7,015 nucleotides of DNA, from positions 1 to 7,015 of the forward strand of contig JAATVJ010000035.1 of assembly GCA_014523515.1 (NCBI GenBank), written 5' to 3'. Positions 1 through 5,540 of this stretch are shown here, piece after piece; position 1 is the first letter of the stretch, and each line of letters begins with the position of its first letter. This stretch comes from Nitrososphaerales archaeon TH1177. GTDB taxonomy: Archaea > Thermoproteota > Nitrososphaeria > Nitrososphaerales > Nitrososphaeraceae. The notes beneath the pieces were generated by a model. That model was not told the DNA's origin and made no database searches. It saw only the letters and a program-made list of their open reading frames with translations. The position numbers and the translations under genes were made by a program.

Positions 1-555
1 AAAAGTAGCATCAGCTCTCAAAAAAAGAGAGTAATGCTGGTATTTGAGGATGAAACCATAGTAACACAGAAACCATGTATAAAAAAATCAATGAGTTTTG
101 AAGGTGAACAACAAAAAATTAGACATAATGGCAGTAGAAAGAGATTCTCAATGTACATATCCATGTTATGGCCTGAACAGAATCTGTTGTATGATTTCTA
201 TTACAGATCAAATTCCACAAATACCATAAACCATTTAGAGAATCTCGAGATGCATGTAAAGCAAAATGGTTGGAAAAAAATTGTACTTGTATGGGACAAT
301 GCCTCATTTCATATAAGCAAAATTACAAGAGAATATGTCAATGCACAGAAAAAAGAAGACTGGCTCACTGTAATACACCTTCCAAAGAGGGCACCATACC
401 TGAATCCAAATGAAAGAAAAGTAAATCAGAAGATAAAATCAGATGTATGTGCAAATAGATTCTATACCAATATAGAAGAACAAAAAGATGCAATATCAGA
501 ATATCTGGATAAAAGATTTGGAAGATGGTATAACGACATTCGTGATGACACTTGA
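1..555 (+). CDS. IS630-family DDE transposase, C-terminal part (5' end outside window)
   Basis: The frame is open from base 1 to the TGA at 553-555 (184 residues visible), so the true start lies upstream; the ATG at 34 is probably internal. The protein matches the DDE catalytic domain of IS630/Tc1-mariner-type transposases, which cut and join DNA at TA targets. Counting from the window edge, the first catalytic Asp is D17 in FEDET, the second is D99 in VLVWDNASFH, and the Glu is E138 in PYLNPNERK. The D-to-E spacing (38 residues between) is close to the D34E typical of the family. All three acidic residues are present, so nothing visible inactivates the enzyme. The end YLDKRFGRWYN is a normal short C-terminus. 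The N-terminal helix-turn-helix half is not in the window, so an intact element cannot be told from a fragment. Confidence 0.88.
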   Translation, partial: KSSISSQKKRVMLVFEDETIVTQKPCIKKSMSFEGEQQKIRHNGSRKRFSMYISMLWPEQNLLYDFYYRSNSTNTINHLENLEMHVKQNGWKKIVLVWDNASFHISKITREYVNAQKKEDWLTVIHLPKRAPYLNPNERKVNQKIKSDVCANRFYTNIEEQKDAISEYLDKRFGRWYNDIRDDT

Positions 556-593
556 CTTAGAAACTATAGAAGAAACTAATTTGCTAACATTAA

Positions 594-638
594 GTCTTTT
601 AAAATATATCAAACAATTTCAATAATATCTTAAAAGAC
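594..638. repeat. Inverted repeat downstream of the transposase (terminator or element end)
   Basis: The arms at 594-607 (GTCTTTTAAAATAT) and 625-638 (ATATCTTAAAAGAC) are complementary over 14 bp with one mismatch, separated by 17 nt. The repeat starts 39 bp after the transposase stop. It could be a transcription terminator hairpin or a structure near the right end of the insertion sequence. The left end is outside the window, so the terminal repeat and TA target duplication cannot be tested here. Confidence 0.55.
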
Positions 639-790
639 CTATACGATTTTTAGATTGTTCCTTGTTAAAATTTCCTACCGTCTTGATCATTGTTATTATT
701 ATAGGAAGATTAAAGATTAATTATCTAATCTAGTAATCCTTTTTCTTGATTGTCTTTGTTGATGTTATTAATATTCTTAGATCTTTATTA

Positions 791-1063
791 TTATAAGTTG
801 ATGATCTTGTATTGTTGTTTATGGTGGTTGCTCTTGTGGTAACTCTTGTATCGGAGGAGTGGGCTACAATATGGAGGACAAATTTCTTCACTAATAATCA
901 TGCCATCGTTATTATCATCTAATATTGGTGGTGGTGATTTATCCTGTCTTTGTGCTGTCTCTTCTCCTTGTGCAAACACATTTTCAAATATTGTTGGTAT
1001 TCCGGCAATTATAGCAAATGCAATAAAATACGTAATTACTATTGAATTCAATTTTGAATTCAT
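791..1063 (-). CDS. Small exported protein with one EF-hand loop; possible frameshift near the C-terminus
   Basis: The 90-residue frame begins at ATG 1063. Residues 1-31 form a signal peptide: lysine near the start, a hydrophobic stretch at about 8-24, and cleavage plausible after VFA or VFAQ. Residues 49-60 (DDNNDGMIISEE) match a canonical EF-hand calcium loop, with D at 1, N at 3, D at 5, G at 6, I at 8 and E at 12. CPPYC follows at 62-66. The last 23 residues are basic and His-rich and unlike the rest. Adding one C to the CCC run (plus-strand GGG 861-863) would instead give SPTPPIQELPQEQPP and a stop at 819-821, a more natural Pro/Gln/Glu tail. A TATA-like box lies 25 nt upstream of the ATG, consistent with a leaderless mRNA. 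The family was not recognised; extracellular calcium binding is an inference from the loop. Confidence 0.62.
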   Translation of the reverse strand: MNSKLNSIVITYFIAFAIIAGIPTIFENVFAQGEETAQRQDKSPPPILDDNNDGMIISEEICPPYCSPLLRYKSYHKSNHHKQQYKIINL

Positions 1064-1080
1064 ACTGCCTTTAGTTTATC

Positions 1081-1094
1081 AAATTATTTAATAT
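1081..1094 (-). promoter_or_regulatory. TATA-like box of the EF-hand protein gene
   Basis: On the minus strand this reads ATATTAAATAATTT, centred about 25 nt upstream of the ATG at 1063. That is the spacing expected for an archaeal TATA box when transcription starts at or next to the start codon. The surroundings are AT-rich, so the match alone is weak; the recurring spacing in this window supports it. Confidence 0.45.
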
Positions 1095-1182
1095 CTATTT
1101 TTTCAAATTTCAATAGTAAGTCTTTTATATTTGCGTTATTTTTGAATTAAATCTTGAAAATGTTATTGAACCTTACTAGTAT

Positions 1183-1226
1183 ACGGGCTCGGAGGTGTAT
1201 CAACTGTTTTTGACACAATTTTGTAG
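1183..1226 (-). repeat. Decayed copy of the 5' end of the small gene at 2780-2985
   Basis: Three blocks occur in the same order on the minus strand here and at 2957-2994: AACTACA, then TGTCAAA, then CTCCGAGCCCGT. The last is part of an exact 13-mer (plus strand ACGGGCTCGGAGG, 1183-1195 and 2957-2969). Such a GC-rich 13-mer is very unlikely to recur by chance in DNA this AT-rich. In this copy a GTG at 1216 would replace the ATG, and the frame closes after 17 codons (ends SPYTSKVQ). In the frame of the other copy SEPVY is followed at once by TAG. Similarity stops after the 13-mer. It is probably a relic of a duplicated gene start; a shared DNA or RNA signal is the alternative. Confidence 0.6.
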
Positions 1227-1401
1227 TTCAGTATGTTAATCGATAAAATTTATCAAATTTGTCTAATCTTTGTTAATACTTGAATTGTAATATTGTATTA
1301 TAGATCCCATATAGTAATATAAAAAATTAATTAAAATATTTAATATGTACTGCAATATCTGATAAATATCTCTTTAAATCTCTTTTCTCTTTCTTGATCC
1401 A

Positions 1402-1427
1402 AAGAATACTTTATTGTAGGTATTCTT
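1402..1427. terminator. Perfect 8-bp hairpin downstream of the amidotransferase-like gene
   Basis: The arms AAGAATAC (1402-1409) and GTATTCTT (1420-1427) are fully complementary with a 10-nt loop. The hairpin begins 27 nt beyond the stop codon of the minus-strand gene ending at 1455. The position suggests transcription termination or a stable mRNA 3' end. Archaeal termination relies mainly on T-runs, so the role is inferred. Confidence 0.45.
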
Positions 1428-1454
1428 AATATATGATAAATGACAAATCTCTAA

Positions 1455-2561
1455 TTATACTGATTCGACATGTGAAAAGAACAACTCATCAAAAAATCTA
1501 AGGAATTCTTTATTGTGAATAATATCATCTCCGAATATACCAAAGCTTATTACTTTGCCTTTCTCATATTCCAATTCATAAGCAGCGACAAGAATATTAT
1601 AAATCGATTGAGCTTCATAATCTATTAAAATATTTACATTTGGATTGGTTATATATTGTTCTTCATGTTGAACGTACGAGAATGGATTGTTCTTAAAGTC
1701 AATATAACATCCTTGACCACAATTGAAGAAATTGCTACCTACCCATCGTGAAGTTTCTGTTTTCCATCTTTCCAAAACCGATATCCAAGCCTTCTCTCCA
1801 TCAAAAGCCCAACTATGTCCTTGAACTAGATTAATCTCCTCATCAATAGGATTGTAATCAACTTCTGCATAGAATATATTTGAATTGAGTAAAATAAGAA
1901 TACCTCCATTTTCTACAAACTTTTTGAAATTGTGATATTCTTCTTCAGTTACATATTCTTGATGTCCAAGAATAATAACGTCATATAGATTCTGATGATT
2001 ATCATCAAAAACTAATCCATTATGGACATTCTGGTCTGTTAAAAATGATGTTTCAATATTTTGTGATAAGGATGAAATCCTATTCTCGAGATACTCTAAA
2101 CCATCAGCGCGTGAATAAAGGAAACCTTCTGTCATGTTTGGAACATTTGCTGATAATAAATGAAGATCTGTAGTTACAAATTCATTTTCATTGATGAATG
2201 CATATTTTTTATAAAAAGTGTAAAATGAATCATCTTTGTAGTTGTCGTAGGCAGCCATTGTGAATGTAGGCATTACAAATGCTATTTTATTACCATCTTT
2301 CAATTGAAAAGGAATAATATTTGCTGTTTCATCTTCTTTATCTTCAAATAATTGGTCTGTTATTTGTCTATTTTTAATAATTTCTTTTAAATAATAATTC
2401 TGAATGGTCATCTTTGTTAATTCTTTTTGATCATAATCCTTTGTATACAGGTCTTCATAATTATCTGTATTATCTTCTCCTTGGGAATATACCTCAATTG
2501 AGGGTTGAATTACAGGAAAAATCACTATTATTGATATAAATAGCGGAACTGTAAACTGCAC
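1455..2561 (-). CDS. Exported protein with a glutamine-amidotransferase/ThuA-like (dimethylformamidase beta-like) domain
   Basis: This 368-residue protein has a signal peptide at residues 1-26 (hydrophobic 3-19, cleavage near VYSQ). Residues 90-345 resemble the C-terminal domain of N,N-dimethylformamidase beta-subunit-like proteins, which have a class I amidotransferase-like fold. Visible parts are a PTFTMAAYD strand-loop (98-106), TDQNVHNG (175-182), YDVIILGHQEYVT (193-205), the strand-turn GGILILLNSNIFYAEV (219-234) and GKVISFGIFGDD (335-346). Two cysteines in CGQGC (281-285) could form a disulfide outside the cell. No nucleophile Cys sits at the usual elbow, so amidotransferase chemistry is not expected, and the substrate is unknown. 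The start used is GTG. A TATA-like box lies 25 nt upstream of it, which supports GTG. However, an ATG at 2578, one base out of frame, would add the basic segment MRKKVIV, a better signal-peptide start. The gene stands alone, with a hairpin after its stop. Confidence 0.8.
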   Translation of the reverse strand: MQFTVPLFISIIVIFPVIQPSIEVYSQGEDNTDNYEDLYTKDYDQKELTKMTIQNYYLKEIIKNRQITDQLFEDKEDETANIIPFQLKDGNKIAFVMPTFTMAAYDNYKDDSFYTFYKKYAFINENEFVTTDLHLLSANVPNMTEGFLYSRADGLEYLENRISSLSQNIETSFLTDQNVHNGLVFDDNHQNLYDVIILGHQEYVTEEEYHNFKKFVENGGILILLNSNIFYAEVDYNPIDEEINLVQGHSWAFDGEKAWISVLERWKTETSRWVGSNFFNCGQGCYIDFKNNPFSYVQHEEQYITNPNVNILIDYEAQSIYNILVAAYELEYEKGKVISFGIFGDDIIHNKEFLRFFDELFFSHVESV

Positions 2562-2581
2562 AATAACTTTTTTCTCATTTA

Positions 2582-2593
2582 GTTTAAATAGTA
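2582..2593 (-). promoter_or_regulatory. TATA-like box of the amidotransferase-like gene
   Basis: The minus strand reads TACTATTTAAAC, with its core centred about 25 nt upstream of the GTG at 2561. The spacing fits a leaderless transcript starting at the GTG. It would place the out-of-frame ATG at 2578 upstream of the transcription start, an argument for the GTG. Confidence 0.5.
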
Positions 2594-2779
2594 AATGTAA
2601 GACTATCTCTATTCATTTGTTTACTTCTTTCTTATGTTACTAAATTTCTTATTTTTTTTAATAACATTATAATTTATTATGTTAATAGATTAAAAACTAT
2701 TTCTCAATTCTTAACAAGCTTTCTTAAACATTAGATGATTAATTCTCAAGGTAAATTCTTGTGATAGAGTATTTTGATA

Positions 2780-2985
2780 TCAGTTGGATGCTCTAACATA
2801 CTTCAAATATTCAATGAATTCTATCAAAGTTGCATTATCTTTATTTGATAATTTGTGAACTTTTTCTACTGTATCTTTTAACTTTGTTAGTATTTCTCTT
2901 AGGTTCTCCTTTCTTTTATTACATTTTTATCCAAAATATATGAACTCAATTGGTTAACGGGCTCGGAGGGCTTCGAGTTTGACAT
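2780..2985 (-). pseudogene. Small charged helical protein gene split by a frameshift
   Basis: From ATG 2985 the minus strand encodes MSNSKPSEPVNQLSSYILDK and a few more residues before a stop (28 residues). The next frame then continues, starting ENLREILTKLKDTVEK and ending EFIEYLKYVRASN at the TGA at 2780-2782. Adding one base, for example an A in the T-runs at 2914-2917 or 2924-2928, or a G in the neighbouring GG, joins them into one protein of 68 residues. The product would be soluble, strongly charged and mostly helical, with heptad-like spacing around LREILTKLKDTVEKVHKL; no signal peptide is seen. A TATA-like box 28 nt upstream of the ATG supports a genuine gene start. The family was not recognised. 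Its 5' end has a partial relative at 1183-1226. It may be a real pseudogene, a sequencing error, or two short overlapping frames. Confidence 0.6.
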
Positions 2986-2994
2986 GTAGTTGGG
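2957..2994 (-). repeat. Gene-start copy of the repeat also found at 1183-1226
   Basis: This copy spans AACTACATGTCAAA and the 13-mer (plus strand ACGGGCTCGGAGG, 2957-2969). It covers the ATG and codons 1-10 of the small gene at 2780-2985. Compared with the other copy it lacks 6 nt between the first two blocks and about 10 nt between the second and third. The plus strand can also fold CTCGGA-GGGC-TTCGAG here (6-bp stem including one G-T pair, 2962-2977), which the other copy cannot. Confidence 0.6.
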
Positions 2995-3006
2995 ATCTGT
3001 CTTTTA

Positions 3007-3020
3007 CAAATTTAAACTTT
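3007..3020 (-). promoter_or_regulatory. TATA-like box of the split small gene
   Basis: The minus strand reads AAAGTTTAAATTTG, centred about 28 nt upstream of the ATG at 2985. It lies close behind the end of the upstream minus-strand gene (stop at 3058), giving the small gene its own promoter. Confidence 0.45.
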
Positions 3021-3057
3021 AACTTTTTAAAATAAACGTGACTGTTTTAAAGTATCT

Positions 3058-3801
3058 TTACTGTACAAAAATTTTAAAACTAGCTTCTCTCATTGGGTCA
3101 AATTTCGGAGGTGGACCCTCATTACCCTTGAGCAGATCAACCACTCGCATTTCTATATTATGTTCTCCCGGAGATAAATCATGTAAAAATACGAAATACC
3201 CAGTAGCTAGTGCCTTATATGTACCAGGATTGATTTTTCCCCAAATGTCTATTGGATTCTCAGGAATTGTAATATTAAAAAAGTCAGTCTTTACTAATGA
3301 TCCGTCAAGGTCCACATTTTTATCATCTACGGTAACCTTCATGTTGTTAAGAGGAGTAAGAATATTATCAGCACATTCTACTATTTCTGTATCAGTCATT
3401 GGACCCTCAGTACTATTATCGCAGAAAGTCGTTGTTATTGGAAGCAGGATGGCTTTACCAAGCGGAATATTGCAATTATAGTTGATCTTACCTTCGCCTG
3501 GGATAATATCTGGTAGAAACCATACTGGACCATTTTGCATAACAGAACATCTTTTAGAATCAGAATAATCTTTTACTGGATGTTTGTCGAGAGGAATACC
3601 TACCCACCATGTCCACCATTTTGCTACCCATTCTGAATATGGAGTACCGTAAGGCTAAGAATCTATTGTGAATATATCAAAAGTTGATCTGGTTGCTTCT
3701 GTAGTAGTAGCAGCAACAGTAATTATTCCATTCCAACTGAGAATAATGATAAACAGAATAGGAATTAATAGACGAACAAATAACAATTTCATATCTAGCA
3801 T
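3058..3801 (-). pseudogene. Exported WW-rich protein of unknown function, interrupted by an in-frame TAG
   Basis: The minus-strand frame from ATG 3801 (a second in-frame ATG is at 3792) to TAA 3058 has 247 codons with a single internal stop, TAG at codon 49 (3655-3657). Residues 4-30 are a signal peptide (basic start, long hydrophobic core, cleavage near VAA). After the TAG the protein continues PYGTPYSEWVAKWWTWW (50-66), then IPLDKHPVKD, a Cys at 85, and NGPVWFLP (from residue 89). This pattern is typical of a widespread secreted family with YG..Y.EW...WW.W and GPVWFL motifs, whose function I do not know. Because the family pattern runs straight across the TAG, a single substitution (for example AAG or CAG to TAG) most likely broke an intact gene. 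A fragment could start at Met88 (3540) but would lack the signal peptide and WW region. A TATA-like box lies 28 nt upstream of 3801. Stop readthrough or a sequencing error are the alternatives. Confidence 0.78.
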
Positions 3802-3823
3802 AATCTTGCCTATGATTTAATTC

Positions 3824-3834
3824 TTTATTAAATA
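3824..3834 (-). promoter_or_regulatory. TATA-like box of the WW-rich secreted protein gene
   Basis: The minus strand reads TATTTAATAAA, centred about 28 nt upstream of the ATG at 3801, again the leaderless spacing. It supports 3801 over the ATG at 3792. It lies in the 120-bp divergent gap shared with the plus-strand membrane gene at 3922. Confidence 0.5.
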
Positions 3835-3921
3835 GTCTTTTTCCTTATCTGAACTGTGTTTCTTTTTTTCCATAAAAGTTTTTACAGTATTATGTTCTCA
3901 GTATTAAGGATTAGCTGAGTA

Positions 3922-4161
3922 TTGCAATTGTCAAAGATCCTAAAGTATCTTTTAGGTTCAACAAGTATTATTATTGGGATCGGATTTGTAGTTGTTCTTC
4001 TTCATATTGTTGATATGAGTGCAGGTGATACTTGGGCTTTGCACATGAATGACCGTAGTTCATTTCAACATATAACAATATATTTTATAATAACAGTGAC
4101 ATCACTAATTATCCAAGCTTTCCTTCTTATGGTCTCTGTAAAGTTAGCATTTAAAACCTAG
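3922..4161 (+). CDS. Small two-helix membrane protein, family not recognised
   Basis: The 79-residue frame opens with TTG at 3922; a second TTG at 3928 (giving MSKILKYLLG) is an equally possible start, and no in-frame ATG precedes residue 32. There are two clear membrane segments, at about residues 9-30 (LLGSTSIIIGIGFVVVLLHI) and 50-76. A short polar loop of about 20 residues between them includes GDTWALHMNDRSS. The first helix is preceded by lysines (SKILKY), suggesting the N-terminus is inside and the loop outside. The next gene starts 63 bp downstream on the same strand and is also a membrane protein, so the two may be co-transcribed. A weak TATA-like TATTAT lies about 30 nt before the start. 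Function is unknown. Confidence 0.6.
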   Translation: MQLSKILKYLLGSTSIIIGIGFVVVLLHIVDMSAGDTWALHMNDRSSFQHITIYFIITVTSLIIQAFLLMVSVKLAFKT

Positions 4162-4224
4162 AAAGCAATCTCACAACTATCTCTTATAATTCGATATCTT
4201 TATGTAGCTTCACATATTGCAGTA

Positions 4225-5286
4225 ATGAGCTCTATTGTGTATCTATTGCTAGAACAAATAGTAACATCTAGATATCATACGGTTTTACTCGAATTAATAG
4301 TTGCACTAAGTTTGATACCATCAGTTTTAATTCTGATCTCATTAGCATATACAAGTCTTAAGTCATTTTCATCAACTAGAAGTAAAGTCGTTATGGTGTA
4401 TGGTATATCTATAATTGCAATTGCAGTACAATTGATTATTGCCTTTTGTTATATAGAGATCAATCTTCATAGCAAACCTGAAATCATAACTCCTGATAGG
4501 AATCCATGGGCATCATATTTCTATACAGATTTACAAAGTAAAATATCATTGATGTATGAAGTTAGTGAAGCTATATCATTTATTATAATATGGATAGCTT
4601 TGATATTACTTACTAAACAATATATCAAAAAGATAGGGAAAGTAAAATATTCTATAACATTGAGTATTCCGATGATATACTTTCTACTTCAGTATTCTCC
4701 ACTATTGTTAGAACAATTAGGAACATTAAGTTTTCTTGTTATGGCAGAAGGATCATTATTCTTGTATATTTACAATTTTATTTTAAATACAGTTAATATA
4801 GGAACAGGAATATTATTTGGAATCTCATTTTACTTATTAGCTAGATCTCTAGCCTATTATGATTTAAAATATTATCTAATAATATGTGGTACTGGAATCA
4901 TGATTATCTTTAGTAGCGGTGTTTCAACAATCGTAACCTTGGCTCCATTTCCATCATGGGCAATTGTTTCGCTTTCATTTGTCTTGCCTGCATCATTTCT
5001 ATTTTTAATTGGACTTGATTCAGCAATATACTATATTGCAAGTGACACTTTGATACGCAGGTATTTATATAGACATATGGATCAGTTTGAATTATTCCAA
5101 GCTCTGGGTTATACAAAAGCTTCTGACATTATTGAACAAAAGATACGTAAACAACTCGATAATCTAAAAGATAAAACATTTTTTAAACCTTTATCTGAAT
5201 TGGAAGATACGAAACAGTATATCGAGAAGGTAATAGTAGAAATGAAACAATCTGATACGAAAATGGGTAATTCAAAGTCAGATTAA
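4225..5286 (+). CDS. Seven-helix integral membrane protein with a charged cytosolic tail
   Basis: The protein has 353 residues from ATG 4225. Hydrophobic segments lie at about 21-45, 55-78, 112-132, 143-163, 188-208, 214-235 and 246-270, giving seven predicted membrane helices. The loop after helix 2 (79-111) is polar and contains PEIITPDRNPW. Helix 7 ends in FLFLIGLDSAIYYIASD, then a strongly charged tail of about 80 residues (274-353) with RRYLYRHMDQFE, IIEQKIRKQLDNLKDK and a final helix 323-342. From memory, uncharacterised thaumarchaeal seven-helix proteins show a similar helix 7 running into a charged segment. The layout resembles the membrane input part of a sensor, but no kinase, HAMP, cyclase or other output domain is present. 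With seven helices and a basic tail inside, the N-terminus would be outside. It follows the small membrane gene by 63 bp, a likely pair. No enzymatic motif was found. Confidence 0.83.
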   Translation: MSSIVYLLLEQIVTSRYHTVLLELIVALSLIPSVLILISLAYTSLKSFSSTRSKVVMVYGISIIAIAVQLIIAFCYIEINLHSKPEIITPDRNPWASYFYTDLQSKISLMYEVSEAISFIIIWIALILLTKQYIKKIGKVKYSITLSIPMIYFLLQYSPLLLEQLGTLSFLVMAEGSLFLYIYNFILNTVNIGTGILFGISFYLLARSLAYYDLKYYLIICGTGIMIIFSSGVSTIVTLAPFPSWAIVSLSFVLPASFLFLIGLDSAIYYIASDTLIRRYLYRHMDQFELFQALGYTKASDIIEQKIRKQLDNLKDKTFFKPLSELEDTKQYIEKVIVEMKQSDTKMGNSKSD

Positions 5287-5540
5287 TTTTCCGATCAAGT
5301 TAGGAAATAATTTATGTACATACAAAGTAATAATTATCAATTGTATCTACTTTAAAAAATAACTTGTGAGGTGGGATATTAATTAGATACCAATAAACTT
5401 ATTAGTAACATAAAAATGAAAGGTTTGAATTCTTATTATAACATGGTTCAGTAACATAATATTAAAAGTTATTGTTATCAAAATAGGACTCACCATATTC
5501 TATGAATTTGCAGTCATTATCTGAAGAATAATAACCTAAT
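5287..5540. other. Convergent intergenic region
   Basis: This lies between the ends of the seven-helix gene (+) and the deacetylase gene (-). Besides repeat copy A, a weak hairpin (TTTCC near 5288 with GGAAA near 5303) just after the plus-strand stop could help termination. No gene was found. Confidence 0.4.
5394..5462 (+). repeat. Copy A of an imperfect direct repeat bracketing the deacetylase gene
   Basis: This copy shares its first 15 bases (TAAACTTATTAGTAA) and last 18 bases (GGTTCAGTAACATAATAT) exactly with 6573-6643, and a GAATTCT(T/C)ATTATA block in the middle; only the stretch after the first block differs substantially. It lies 78 bp beyond the 3' end of the deacetylase gene. On the minus strand it starts a frame MLLNHVIIRIQTF that closes quickly. 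The copy at 6573-6643 starts MLLNPDIMRIRKSPF, so this one may be a frameshifted relic of the same short coding or control segment. Confidence 0.7.

Larger units (their letters stand above)
1064..1454. other. 391-bp intergenic stretch with a promoter, a decayed gene start and a hairpin
   Basis: No intact gene of useful length was found on either strand. The stretch holds the promoter of the EF-hand gene (near 1088), a copy of the 13-mer ACGGGCTCGGAGG with flanking similarity to the small gene at 2780-2985 (1183-1226), and a perfect hairpin at 1402-1427 just downstream of the gene ending at 1455. The rest is AT-rich without recognisable structure. Confidence 0.6.

Noticed and set aside
119..307. 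62-residue minus-strand frame
   Set aside because: It is antisense to the transposase catalytic domain; no motif and no promoter were seen.
708..735. Short dyad AGATTA/TAATCT between the transposase and the EF-hand gene
   Set aside because: Six-base AT-rich arms are expected by chance in DNA of this composition, and nothing nearby gives it a role.
846..1091. 81-residue plus-strand frame
   Set aside because: It is antisense to the exported EF-hand protein gene; the apparent hydrophobic stretch mirrors the signal peptide codons.
2957..2985. tRNA fragment, suggested by GC-rich sequence and TTCGAG resembling a T-loop
   Set aside because: The bases on either side of the putative T-loop do not pair, and no acceptor or anticodon arm was found around either copy of the 13-mer.
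3038..3481. 147-residue plus-strand frame
   Set aside because: It is antisense to the WW-rich secreted protein gene, which carries clear family motifs; the plus-strand translation has no domain pattern.
4910..5116. 68-residue minus-strand frame
   Set aside because: It lies fully within the seven-helix membrane protein gene on the opposite strand and has no independent support.
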